Shown here piece by piece: positions 24,801 through 39,800 of a DNA stretch of 64,000 nucleotides. A program made the translations under genes and the position numbers. Origin of the DNA: Apostichopus japonicus (taxonomy: Eukaryota; Echinodermata; Holothuroidea; Aspidochirotida; Stichopodidae). The notes beneath the pieces were generated by a model. It searched no databases and had not been told where the DNA came from. It saw only the letters and a program-made list of their open reading frames with translations. The stretch lies in contig NC_092576.1 in the NCBI RefSeq assembly GCF_037975245.1, forward strand, positions 36,608,611-36,672,610, in the 5' to 3' direction. Position 1 is the stretch's first letter. Each line of letters begins with the position of its first letter.

Positions 24801-27800
24801 AAGTTCCTGTTATTGATAACATTTATTTAAAGAACAGATACTAAGATAATTTTTCAAGACAACCTCAAAATTGTACAGAAATGATAAAAACATCTTTGTA
24901 TTTTTTTGGGGGGTGTTGTCTGTTGGGGGGTACACAGAAACATGAAATGCCGTAACTGACATAACCAATAACCACACTGAAAGCGTGTGCCGATGCGCGC
25001 GGTCTCATCAATCTCACGCTTGTCAAAATCGGCAGCTTCCCTACACGTAGAACATTTAGATAATGTTATTTTAATAATTTAAACGGCATTATTTTGATAA
25101 TGAAGATAACTAAGTTTTCTAGGAAATGTGATCTTTCGAAGAGCTCCCCTCTCCTCTATGAAGTAGTTTTTTGTAAACGAAACGGGGACGGTACAATCAT
25201 TGCAAAATGTACAAGCTTGAAACATATGATGTTGAATACCAGTCCCGATGTCAAAGTAGAGTGGGGGCAATTGAGCATTTCCTCAAACCAAGTCCTCACC
25301 TCCCCTCAATCGGCTCCGTTAAAGCAAGACGGAAGCATTCTCCTTTTCGTCCATTTTCTGTTGGAAACATATTACGCTAACAAAGTTCTGAACCGGGGTA
25401 TACTTGGAATCACTTGAAATTGAAATTGGATATCTAACGAATGCATGTCTGTGCTAAGTTAAAGTAGGTACACTACATGAAATATTTGGAATCGCTAGAG
25501 CTAAGTTATGTTGCAGAAAATATATAAGTGTAATTTTTCTTCAAGACATGTATTTTGGCTCTAAACTTGCTACAAATGCTAACAAGAACTATCTAAAAGT
25601 GTTCAACTTCCAAGGGTTCTGTACTCCTAGCCAAGAACAATGTACAGTAGTAATTATCAACCAAATTTTCTTACTTTGTTGCTCAAACAGTCAATTTAAG
25701 TCGCTATTGGTATCGATCAACATCCATTTGATAAATGATGAAATCACAACCATGGTTATATGACACTTAAGTTTAGTCACAGTTTTGACTTTCGTGAAAA
25801 TATTCATAAATATTGATTTGGTTCATGCAGCATTCTTGCAGTTGCAAGTATTTGAAACGGAAATGTTTGCTTAGCTAACTAATCCCTTTCAATCCCCAAC
25901 ATTAGCACTGTGTGATCTGCTTCCAATTGGCCCTTTCAAATATGTAACGATATTTTGCTGAACAAGTTCCAATGATTTAGTATGATTTGAATTTTAATTA
26001 CCAAATAGTATTGTTTCTGTAATAAAAACATAACATCTCCACCTGCATCATAATATATATAATATCCACCTGTGTACATCTACTAACATGTAATATTATG
26101 AATTCGTATTTGCTTATGTAGTTGATATACATAAGGCTGTAGCCACTAGGAGAATGGGAACAAATATCTCCTCCACCAAAGTATCTTTCATAACACACGC
26201 ACAGCAAAGTCGTATTCAAAGATGTAATTAACATGATGAACATGACAGCAAATGTGTGCATCTAAGCAATCTATCATTAAAATCATTTATTGACAGGAAG
26301 AGGGGATACCTCTTCCTTCAGACTCCCCACAAAACGACGAGTAACATATTTCCTTTTCCATTTCTCTGTCCACGTCTCCCTATACAGCCCTAAAACTTCA
26401 ATACGTAACAGAGGGTATAGCCTGTATGATGTCAATAAGACTCATATAAATACAATCGTTAACTTAAATGAAGTTCCGTGACCGGTGGTATCACCAGTTT
26501 GAATATTACCCCCCTAAACGAATATTTTCTCAAGAGAAGGGTATCTCCCTCCCCTTAGACTCCTAACCAGAAAGGACATTACTACCCCTTCACCCCCCCC
26601 CTTTTTATCCTAACATCAAATCCGTACCATAGAGCAGAGTCTACATGGTGTTATGAAAAGTCAAAAGGCAAAGCGTTAATTTAAGTTAATATCCCTGAAT
26701 CATACAATAATGTCGGGATGGGATTATCAGTTTCCCTCACACATTTCATCTACCGTTTATACTATGTGAAATTGTGATACTCAAGGGAACAATTTTAAAA
26801 TATTATAACTTGTAGTTCTTTCTATGTTCATTTGAAGACGCTTCTATTTTTATTTCCAGACCAAGGGTCAAAACAGTTTACAAGTTCTGTGTTCGAGTAT
26901 TGTGTATCTAAGGGAAACTGATTCTAAACCACTCCAGATGTCTACGATATTGCTTCTTGATATTGCATCAAGTCACAACGTAAGTCACTTATATTTTAAC
27001 ACAGCCATAGAAATATTGCTAGTTCAAGTTACCATTCTTATAACGGTAAATTGCATTATCACGTGTCCATTACAAGCAACGGATATTATACTTCATCTAT
27101 AAGGCAACTAATCTAACCGAGATGATGAAATGTTATTTATTCACCAAGTGTCAGTGTCTGAGTAGGTATTGATTAAAAAAAAATGTAATCAGATGACCCG
27201 TTATACTCAGCCCAGAGTATAACTGTTTTTACTAGTTAACTCCCCATCACACACAAAGAATATACACCTTGATATGAAAAAGTGACGTTATCATTTGCCT
27301 AAGAAATATTGGCATTAACCTAAGTGATAACACTGTCAATAATGTATGGTAGACTATGAAACAAAGACGATAGGGGACCGATCATTTATCTCCAAACGTT
27401 TTAAAAATAGCTATAATTAGAAAAAGAGTTGGAATCCTGCAGACCGAGAGGAAAATATAAATCTATCATCAAGGTAGTCGTTCCTATATCTCTAGTCTTC
27501 ACTAAACGCCCTCGTCCCATGTAACATTTGTTTAGGAAGTGCGCCCTCCATTCTGCACAATCCATCGCTATATTTCTATTTAAATATGCATATTACGAAG
27601 GTACCATTTACCTTGTTTATTTATGGATGAAAAATGACAGTTATATGGTTTGTCCAACTAATATTGGCTTATTAAAGTCCCATGTTATTTGGGTACAGTA
27701 GAAGGAACGTTTGAAGAAGAATAGCCAAAGCCTAAACAATTTAAAATATTTGGAAGCTTTCTTTCACGAGTACACTCAAACAACAAAACACCTGTTCTCA

Positions 27801-30800
27801 AATGTAAACAAAGCCGCACAGTGAACGTTGATCATCTGCGCACGTAGACGTACGAATAGATTCCCGCAGGGCGGGTGACATTAAAATTACGTACACTCTG
27901 TGTGGAGATTCAGTTCGTTACTAGTTACGCGTAAACATACACGTATACCATTAAACTGTATGACTGCTAATGGACTTACAACGCGTATGGCATGCTGCTG
28001 TTATTATATCGACTTACGGTAATTATAGGCCTATTTAACGATTATAGGCCTAGGCATGCTTGAGAGATTTTGTCTCTTCTGTTACATTTGTCGTTGCATG
28101 AATTTCGAAGGAATTACTTTTTTATGTAACCTTGCCTGTCTGAAATGACTGTTTTAGCCTAGGCCTAGGCCCTAGGCTACTTTAGTATCGTTACGTTTGC
28201 TCTTCTTGAAATTGAAGCCTAAATAAGTAAAACAAAATAGAACGTCAGCAGAGTAGAAATTACATGAAACAGTTAGATGACAAACCAGAAATTAGATCCA
28301 AACAATGAGCTTGTCGAACTCACAAAAGAACAAGTAGGGCCTATCTTCAAACACATAGACATCCGGTCATATGTTGCCGGTAAACTTCCCTTAAAGTGTT
28401 CAAGTTAGACACCGTCTAGCCGAACAAAATAATTGTATGTGTCAAGCTCATCAAATTAATTTATCATTTTTTTTTTATTTCTGTGTTATTTGAGACCGTT
28501 ACACATGTATAAGTGGCCAGTGTAAATTTCTACTCGTTTGCACCGACAGCGTTAATCATTATTGGCGTTATATAGAACTTAGGCTAGGCCTATTGGTTGA
28601 CGTGGTAGCCAAACGTAAAAAAAATGTAGTTATAACAAATAACGTTAGCTTTTTAGGGAAAATAAAAGAAGCAACAGGTTTGCGATCTAATACATTTCAC
28701 ACGCGTAGGCCTAGGCTACGTCTTAAACACGTCACATGATACCGGACAGTGCCGCGTTAAATTCAGGGTGTGAAGCGTTTCTTTATCAACGTGTTACTGT
28801 TAGCCTTCGTAATGTAACGTTAGACTTTAACCGTTAGCTACGGCTAGGCCCTAGTATAAGATTTTCTTACCGGGAAAAGTGAGAGCTTAGATTATAGCAA
28901 TATATATGTATATCCTCCGCCAGCCTTTAAAATTTAATTAAATTAAATTGTATCAGTCATGAAATTAGTTTCCAACTTTATTCTAAATAAATTATATACT
29001 GTGGAGTGTGGGCCTAGGCCTAGGGGGAATGAGGTAAAGTTGGTAGCAGTAAGGATGGATGTTTCTAACGGCTCTAGGCTAGTCCAGACCTAGGCTTACA
29101 GTACGGTCAAAAGTGAGAGATCAAAAGATTACAGTTAAACAGTATCAAAACTGGGGTTGGGCAAAATTGAACAGGAAAGTTAAACTCAAATGAGTCTATA
29201 CAATTACATTGTAATAAGATATGACGGTGGCTTCGTTCATACTGGGTAGGCTTAAGCTATGGTATTTTAAACCGGGCCGGCTTTATCTGGCTTCGATACT
29301 GGTTTGTCGGTCGGCTGGAGAGTGGAAAGTACATATGTACGAAACGATATTAATATAGCCCTATGTAATATTTGCGTCATTACAATGATTGGAAATGCTT
29401 TTATCTTTATTATTACGAAATAGATTGCAAGTAGGATGTAGCCTAGGCCTATACGATATACACAAGTATCGAGATGCGCTGTATCTCCCGGGAAGGAAAC
29501 TCCTTTGTAGTGGGCCACTCACGGCAGGAACGCTGTCGAGTCTCCGCTAGTGTGGCTGTAGGAATTAATGCACTGACTGACAGGAATGAAACAATGTCAA
29601 TAGCATAGATTATGAAATCTACAGAAATAGTTAGCGTGTGTGCTAAATATAATATTACAGACCGAATATAAATATTTATATTGTTTTTTTACTTTTAGCT
29701 AAATTTCGTCATCTTACGAATTTTATTTTAATAAAATCATCATCATATCATGTTTTTTTTTATTGGTTTGTTTGGCAAGCAAGTTTGAATAAGTCACCAC
29801 TCTTCTTTTTTATTTGTATTAAATAATTTAAATGAATACAATTCCAAATATTATGTAAATCGAAAAAAATAAGAAATCATAGATAATTCTTTGTTAAATT
29901 AATGATTAATTGTATAGCTTCTTTAAGCATTTTGTGTTCTATTTCATATACGTTGTATATTCGTCATGTGTATTTATCCATCATGGATGAACTATAAGAT
30001 AAGTTAACTGTGATCTTTCTTTCCTATTCTTCAGATTCCAATATCTAATCTATGCCTAGAATGGTCCTTCAGTGGATTTGTCGGTGAAGATATCAGACTT
30101 GAGTCCGGTCTTAGTTTATCGAGCCTAACATCAGTAGTGAAGATAACGATCAATGAAGGAAGACAGAAACAAGAATTTACAGAGGAAGAAGTGATCGGAT
30201 TAATAAACTATGGAATACAGTCACCAATATTCACGGAACTATGGTAAGGAGAAAACATTGTGACAGGCCTTGGCTGATAATGTGTGGGTAAGAGGGAAGG
30301 AGGGGTAGTCAGAGGGTGTGCGTATGGGGTATATAAGAGGGAATAAGATTAGGTTTTGTGCAGTGATATTTTTATTTTGTTGTCTTGTGTTGAGACGTGC
30401 GGTTTAAATTGTTGCAATGTTTAAGGGTTTGTAAACTGGGAATATGTTAACGTTTTTCTTTCATTACTGAGTGTGCAGTTAGGAATATATGTAACACGGT
30501 GAGATGGTGGGGGTGCTTTTCAGTATAATATGAGCAACAAATAACTTAAAACTTATAAACGAATTAGAACTACAATAAACAAATACAAATAAATTATTAT
30601 GTAAAACTTCACACAAAAATATAGGGAGACATTGAAGTACACGGAAACGATAATGTTTGCTGTTTATTTTAAATTAATTTATTGTTATTAAAATAAGGAT
30701 ATTTTTAAGAGTTATGCCAAGTTTATTAAAAAATATAAATAGTTAAAATTAACAAATCAGTATACGTTAATGGCAGTGCGTAAGGAGGGATGGTAGAAGG

Positions 30801-33800
30801 GTTGTTTGGCCATCATAACTAGTGGCTGATACTTATAACTTTTCTACAGCTCTTTTACCATAATAAACGAAAAGTCAAATTCATTGACCTCGATGTTGTT
30901 TGTTACAATGATGACATCACATAATCATTTAATGTTTAAATATTAACTATAGACTTTCCCTGCTTTCTTTACCTTTGAAGGCTTGTTAACTGTAAACTAC
31001 CGTCATCGATCAAGCCAGACATCATTCCAGAAGAATCAAGATCAAGGAGTATTAAAGGTACGATGTTTCCATAAGAATTAAAAGAACTATTGATCAAGTA
31101 GATTGCTTTTATTGCAATGTTCACAGATTTGTGACAAGAGAGGGAAGTGTGGTAGAGGAGGATTGGGGGTGTGGGGGGGGGGACTAGTATAATGAGATAT
31201 TTGTTGGTAAGAATGAATCTAGAATGGGGATCCAGTGGTAGATCTTGCATAAACAAACATACTATAGTCACGTGTGGTGATAGGGTGGAATGTTGGGGGG
31301 TGGGGGAATTCCAAAAGTTTCTCCTTATTTGGAGTTCCTTGAGCTGATTTAAGTCAGCTTTCTATTAAGTCCCTATATATTTATTAAAATAACATCTAAG
31401 AGATTTAATGTTTTGAGTTACTTAATATATTATTGTTACCATATAAAATAATGACTGTGAAGTAAGCCAGAAGTATTAGGCAACGAAGAGATTATAATTA
31501 TTGGTTGGATTACTAGTGACTGTTATTTTATAGTACTTTATTACTAATTAATTAGTAGAGAGAGCATTTCCATGGTTCAGTTTACTGATAAATGACCCCT
31601 CTAGTACAGGTACATACAAAACATGTTAACATTAAAAGTGTGTGAAACAATTAAATATCGAATCTTATGTATTGTTTAAAATAAGTCATTTTTATCTATG
31701 ATAAGAAACAAATTTATATGGACTCTTAAGTATTGTTTAAAATATGTCATTTATATCTATGATAATTTATTGATTTTATTATTTCATCTATTTTTACAGT
31801 CATATCATCAATTGAAGCTCGTTACCTGGATCTGATATCTGGTACATGGAGGAAGGTTTGTAATATTTGGTATTTGTTAGTAATTTATAATCATTAATAA
31901 TGTAAGTTTCTTTCACATTTCCATGTGATACTGTTATTATTAGTAACATGCAGAACAGTGACGTGGTTGAGGGGTCGATCATATTTCAAAACATAATCAT
32001 AAAAAGCCAGTATCCTTGAGAGTTATAAACATATATTAATTCCCGGTATGGAATATAAAAAGGGTAGAAGAGTTGATCAATTTTCAAATATAATCATAAA
32101 AAGCCAGCTTCATTGGGAGTTATAAACATATATTGTTTCCCGTTGTGGAATATTCCGGTGACAGACGATATGATTCTTACAGAAGGATCTATTTGGATCT
32201 GAATGATTACATAATTCCAGGAAATGAATCTCGGTCAAAGTCATGCTCTTTAAAATCCTCCTTTGTTTTGTTGCTTTTCCCCCTATAATTAATCAGGGCC
32301 CCGCTTCATAAAGGCTTACGATCGATCTAAAGTTTGATATATTGAGCGTGTTCTTTAAAATCCTTCTTTGTTTTGTTTTGTGTTTCCATCATTTAATTTG
32401 ATTAAATTAGAATAAGCACTCAACTGTTATTGTACTTTGAATTAAAGAGATTCTTCAGAATGCATTTTGTTAGTAAAAATTTCTTCTTTTTTCCCCCTCC
32501 GTGGAAAATGTCTGTGCATTATTTTTTTTGCAACATAATTAAAATGATGAGCTCATATAATATTACCTTTCTAGATGCATTCATTAATTTTAACATATAT
32601 TTAAAAAAAAAATCGTTAAACCCGTTAAACCTAGTGTGAGAGCTTTACTTTGTAGGAAGTAAAACATACACATATAAAAAGCAAAAATTAACTAATTTAA
32701 AACTTTGTTTCAAATATCTGCTGAATTGACCGATAAATTAAACTACGATATTAACACCAAAATTCATTGTCTCTTAAACGCCTCAATTTTACATGATTAG
32801 TATTCTATTAAATAATTACTATTTATTTATTTCAACAGCCCGATGACATCCAGACTATTACAGAGATGTGTTCAGGTAATTTGATCATCCACAGAGACAT
32901 CAGTGAGTCTATACAGAGGTCAGTCATAGAGCTCCTGGTGGAAGCATCCAATCATGATGTAAGTAAAACATAAAGGGATATATTGAATAAATACATCAAT
33001 CAATACAAGTTAAAATTAGATAAAATCGTTGAATGTCTTAATAAGAGGTTAGATCTCTTTAAATAATTATTATTTAGTAAACTGTTTAAATTAGAACAAG
33101 GAAATACAGGTTTAAATTGATATATATTTGTAAGCTCAAAGCAAGACAGAATACTAAATACAAACAATAAATATAAATAAAATAATAAACTACTGAATAA
33201 AAAAACTACTGAGTGTGTAGGATAATACCAATAAATAATCATTTTGAAACTCTTTTTCACGGTTTTTATTCAACAATAGTTCTTGTTTATCTTACCTTAA
33301 TTAATTTTATATTTGAAAACCTTCCCAGAAAGTGAAGTATAAACTAATAATTTAAGAAAGGGTCAATGAATTGTTTCCTGTTTTACGGACTCGGACGAAT
33401 ATTTTGCTTTTGTTTAAGTTTACATTTAAATTAAAACAGAAAAAGATGTAGTTATTGACAGACATAATTTTAAATATTTAATAATTAACAGTTTACTGAC
33501 AAACCAACCCCATCCTAACATGATCTTCCAATCACAAATTACATAAATTAAATAATTACATATTAGTTCCGGTTCATAACACTTCCTCTAATCCCCCCTC
33601 AAACACAGATTAAATTACATATTTATAAGCGGTCTGCATGCTGCCCACCCTAAAGCACCCCTCATTACCCCTACCACACCCATCCTTACCCAGTATGACA
33701 CCCATCAGTCCATTTATCTCTCACCCCTTGCACACGCTTTGACAATAAGAACATAACATTCACGAGGGTAAACCATATCCACGCCCTCCCCGTACTATGA

Positions 33801-36800
33801 CACCCTCCTAATACCCCGACTAAATATCACTTTAACCATAACACACTCTTCCTTACCATAACACACCCCTCCCTACACCACTGACATCCCTTGGTCCGTC
33901 CACCCCTCACCCCTCTTACACACCTTCAATTCATTCTACAGAAATAACAATGACTGATCTCTGTAATAAACCTAACCCTCTTGTTTACCCTTTAGCATCT
34001 TGAAATAAAAATAAAATAAAACGAAGATTAAAGACACTTTACAAATTAAATTACCCTTTTTTAATCAAATTCAAACCACTAATTATTAAATAATTAACAA
34101 AATTAGATTAAAATAAACAAACAAATATATATTTATTAATATGAAATTAAAACAAAAAGTTAATCTTTCTAAATTAATTATAATTTTATTATTTTCGAGT
34201 ATTTATCCTGTAAACAAACATGATGATATTAATTCTATTTATTATTTTCCTTTCTTCAGATTCCCATATTCTTGGTGAGTCTAGTCTGGTCCTTTAGTAA
34301 GATTGATGAAGATGGGAACATTATCCTCTCCTCTGGTCTCTCTCTTCCAATTCTAACATCAATAGAGAGGATGAACATACAGACAGAGAAAGGGAGAGAA
34401 ATGAATAAACATGAAGTTAATGGAATATTAAACTATGTACAACACTCTCAAAGATTCAAGGAACTGGAGTAAGTATAATTAATAATTATGTAAATAATAT
34501 TAGTAATTAATAAAATAACTAATTAATGTTTAATGATGTAAACAAGATAGGAATTATTTATATAGTAAATATTTAATATTTATTGAAGGTTTATTGATAG
34601 GTGTATGTAAATGTAGAACTAAAAGAAAACAAATAAATAATAAATTGAATAAACAAATAAACTAACAATGAAAGAACAGTCATCAGGTGAGGAATATGAT
34701 TAATAGGAGAATAAAATAAAGACAACATGAGACAGAAACAATTAAACTTTAACAATAAATATAAAAAAAATAAAAAAAAACATGAAATGCATTGAAATAA
34801 AGTGATAGGAGTCCCTAGCTTATATGTAAAAAAATAAACAATATATCTCATTGAAACAATAACAACAAATTAGGATTAAACTACACCTAGATATGAGGAA
34901 TAAATAATTCAAATTATCATCATCTTAGAGTATGAAAATAGACGCTTCGGAAAAAAATAACCATAAATAAATAAACACAAACTTGGATGAGTTAGATTAA
35001 CAGAAATATTTTAAAAGAGATAAACTAGGAAGAAAACATATCAAGTTTGTAACACTAAAGCTCAATATTTTCCTCTTTATCAGGAGTAAATTTTCTTTAA
35101 TTAGTTTATATATTTACTGATAATGAATGCACATTTATTTTAAAGTAAAAACAAGAGAGTGAGATAAATTAAACATATGGAAATTGGCCTCATCTATTAG
35201 TACGCCACCTCTCTCAACTACACTACGCTACGCTCTACCTAATCAACCCCCCCCCCATCCCCCCAACAAACTATGCTAGACCACTTACCCGATTTCGTTA
35301 ATCTATGTTTAGAACTTTATAACACATGTAAACTTATCTTGTTAACAACATCCTCGCCCCCCCTTCCCCGCCACACTAACCCCCCCACACATACACACTA
35401 ACCATCCCCCAAACACACACACAGACACTCAGCAAGTTCTCCTGTAATACTATTATTGTCCGCCTCTTCTGATCAACCTGTCGTCACCTCCTCCACTCCA
35501 ACCCTTGCCCCCTCCCCACCTACCCCCCACCGCCATGCGACAAACAACTCTAGATATATGCATATTATTAGCCCACATAACATCACAGTCAATCCCCACA
35601 CAGTATAGACCATTGAAACAGTCTATATGTAAATAACATTCAAAATCACGTATATATTTCAAGTCATCATCTTAGAGTATGAAAAAGGACGTTTTGCTAA
35701 AATCTTTTTGCTAAAATTTGCTAAATAAACACAAACGTTGATGAATTAAATTAACACAATTATATGTTAAGGAAATAGGCTAGAACGAAAAACAAGTCAA
35801 CTTTGTTATGCTAAAGCTCAATTTTCTTTAATTAGTTTAGATATTTACTGATAATTAATGCACATTTAACTACCCCCCCCCACACACACACACACTCAGC
35901 AAGGTCTCCTGTAATACTATTATTGTCCGTCTCTTCTGATCAACCTGTCGTCACCTCTTCCACGCCAACCCTTGTCCCCCCGCGCCGCCGCACACCCTCC
36001 CCTGTTGCAATGCGACAAACAACTCTAGATATATGCATAGTATTAACTCACATAACATTACAGTCAATCCCCACACAGTAGAGACCATTAAAACAGTCGA
36101 CACGTAAATAACACTAAAAATCACGTATATATTGTGTTCTCTTCGATTCTCATTGTTTGCAGTATATACTAATAGAAACAAACACAGTGCATCTGTTTAT
36201 AGAATCTCTAAGATTTTAATGTAGATCCTTACTAACATCGCAGTATTTTCCTGTCCTCTACCAAACAACCCCCCCCCCTCCCCACGAAAAAAAAACAAAA
36301 AACGACCACCCTCCCTCCCAAAGCTACAAGGCCAATAACCCTTACATTTTCTCTATATACTCTACACTGTGATGTCACCACATTCCCATTTGCAAAATCT
36401 AACCTGTCATATATACCTAATACTGTACACATTTATATCATACATCTGTACGTTAAAAATTTCCACTCTTTTTCTTTGCAGACAGTACACATATATTTTA
36501 TCATAAAAATCTACTAAACTTATTTCATCATTTTTTTTCTCTTGCTAAAGATGTACGCTGACTGTACTGACACTTCAATAGTTTAACATTTTCTTTTGTT
36601 CGACACCTGTCAATCAAATACTTGAACAATACAATGAAAGGAGTTGTATTCAATGGAATAGACGCGCGCGTCCTTAATAAAAAAAAAACACCTGGAATTT
36701 ACTGACAAACAAGTACCTGGGGATTGCCATTGATACGTCACGTCTAGACACTGTCTGGTTTTAGATTGTTGGAGGGTCACGTGACTAAACGACTGCAGCT

Positions 36801-39800
36801 ACGGTATCTGGATACGTCAATGATATGTTGTTCTGGAGGTCATTTTGACAAGTACTAAATCTGTCTCTATTTTATTATAATGTTAGCACACGATGTTTGG
36901 AAGAAAACGATACGAACTAAACATCTTAAACGATTTCGTTTTAAAGCCTATTATTATATCGAAAGCGATCTCAATAAATTGGGGGAATATGGTTCAGTCG
37001 GCGGATTTTTGTATTCTGCCAGGGAAGAATAGGATCACTACTACTGGTGTTCCCCCCCCCCACCACTTCTGTCAAATGACTTTATGGGAACATTAAATTT
37101 TGTGTACTGCTTTATGCATTGTTTTACACATGTAATTGAACATATAAAAGCACGCTAGGGTATTCTGATGGTAGCCGTAGCCTATATATTCAGACGGGAA
37201 TCCATATGGGGAGTTTAGATGTAAATGAATTGTTAGGTTGTGTTGTTATTATTTGTTAACATGTCAAAAGGGGACCTACCAGGGGGGGGGGCAACTGAGC
37301 TGAGTGGGTGGACCGTTTAGCGGACTGGGGAGTTGCCTACCCCCTTGTTCGCCTCTTAAAAATAGCCCTACATATATGTATATTCACAATGCCTTCATAT
37401 TCTTAGTTAAAACATTGGAGCACCGATACAGACATAACAATGTAACTGATAGGCCAACATAAAAAACATAGACTTAATAAATACATTTATGAACCGTAGT
37501 TTCACATCAGAATATACTACCCTGTTCACACGATTAAGATGTTAGGAGACCTCTACGTTTATTGCTATTCTATTAATGAATAGTTGAAACTAAAAAAACC
37601 TGCACGGTCATCGCATACGCGTTCGTGCATACGTGATGAGATGTTATACTAAACCTTGTTTTTTTTTTATTTCTGTATATGCTATTCCTATACGTGCCTA
37701 GAATATTGAGGTTGTACACTACTGACTAATGAAATCACAAGAAATGATAAGAGTGACTTCGCTAAAAAAGTAATTGAAATAGCGCATATCACATGTACAG
37801 AGGTCCACATTATCATAGGTCTACTTTCCTTTAGGAAGCGAAAACTCTCAGTGCGGGGGGGGGGGGGGGGGGGTTGCAAGTGAAAACTTAGGGGAGAGGG
37901 GGCTGGCTGCGGCCCTGTTTTTATTTTATGGAATTATTGAAAGTTAGCCGGCACTTTCAGTTACTGATTAGCAAACATCAAGACAGAGCAAATCTTTGCA
38001 TCAAGTACTGTTTAAACATTTTCTCCCGCCAGGTAGAGTTGAATAAAATGTTTGATTCTACACGGACGGGATTGGTCTTTTAAAGTGCAATAGCACGGTG
38101 ACGTATATGAGCATTCAAGGAAAAAAAAAACTAACGATTGGCAGTTAGGGTGGGGAGGATGGGGAGGTAGAAACGGTGTGAAAACAATGAATCATAGCTT
38201 ATACTATTATGTAAATAAGTATATGAATTGATAGAGCACTTTATAAAGTAATATGAAATATGTTTCCCCCAATTGAGGGCGCTGTGTCATAATGGAAACA
38301 TTTTTGTTGTGAATCTTACGGATCCGGATTCACAGATTTGTCATTTTTCTAAACCTACCATCATTTATAAATCCCTTCATTCTCTGGCTCGTTCAACTTG
38401 TTCTAACTTTTCTCACATTCCACCAACTGATAGGGAACCGGAGACATTAATCAAAGGTTTAATTAATGTTCATATGCTCATTAGAGAACATTTCATTGGC
38501 ACATTTAACTTGCAATATAAAACATACCGTGTGCATTAAAATATTATCAGGAGATATACCACCACGTCTTCAATGTATGCATAAATGATATTTGTGTCAT
38601 TCCGAATAACACTTAAAGCAAAATTTAACTTTAATGACACATTTTATGAAAGCTGACAATATTGCGGAAAAGAATGTTAATTTGTGATGTTTACTGTAAA
38701 GCTAAAAACAAAAACAAAACTTTGTATGTGTATGTCTTAACGATATATTGATGACGTAATTAATTTACATATTCATGTGTTTGTTTGCTTATTCGAGGGT
38801 CTGTTTCTGCGTTATGAGATTAACTAAATTCGCAGCAACTTACAGTTATATGCAAACGAAATTATATATAAAATCTGATGTAATCAGTTTTCTATGACTA
38901 TAGTATTAGAAACTTGTTGGATTTTAGAAGAAGATATCACCTACACTTCCCTTTATTATACACCCCAAGCTACTCCACCCCCCCCCCCATCCCCTTGAAG
39001 TGCCCTTGATAAGCCTGACATTCCTTCATATTGATATTATGTTGATAATGGTCGGTTAATTTCAAAAACTTATAAACACAAATATACGACTGGATAATGT
39101 AAGAGCAAATAATTGCATGATTTACTTTTTGTAAACTTTCTTCCTTCAGATAGAGTTGGAAAACATGTCAGGTTACATCAGCGACATCTGTCTGTTTGGA
39201 CAGGAATAGTGTGCTGCCGTTTATGAGCACCCGACAATAAACAGCACGGGATGGGTGGGAAAGAAAAGGAGGATGGGGGTTGGGCGGGTTGAAAAGAATG
39301 AAACAGAGCCGTACTTCAACTAGTCTACTCACTGCTGCCCCACTGTAATAATTTCCAATTGAGGGCTCGACGTCATAGTCGACCCTGTTTTGAGACTTTT
39401 GGATTTGGAGTTAAACCTTTGGCATTTAAGAAAAAGCTTCCATCATTTTGAATGTACTGTTTTAGCTGTTTTTAATATTTCCCGTAGCCGGTGTGTTCCT
39501 GATCCTTCCTAAAAACGTTACGAATGTGTTAGGTTGTAAAAGAGGAAGGAACAACTATTGATGTATTGCATATTATGAGTTAATCTTGATACTGTATTCG
39601 AAATAGTAACAATTAAAGAAGGATGTAATGACAAATGACTGATTCTATTTCTTTCTCTGATTATAGTCTATATGACTGTCTGCTGCCCTCATCGATACCT
39701 GTCGGACCATCTCTATCCACACTGAAATCTCGGGGAGTGAATGGTAAAGTTCATATTTATTATTCGATTGATGACTCTGTCATGTGTCATGTTGTTTACA

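Noticed and set aside
25094-25417. 107-codon plus-strand open frame in an NLR intron
   Set aside because: No recognisable motif, no matching exon type in other cassettes, and no needed phase slot between 24430 and 26860.
38025-39240. Extra cassette exons inside the 5.2-kb intron
   Set aside because: Acceptor-like CAG and a faint resemblance to fourth-type exons are present at 38030 and 39150, but both readings stop within ~20 codons and no donors fit; kept only as a repeat.
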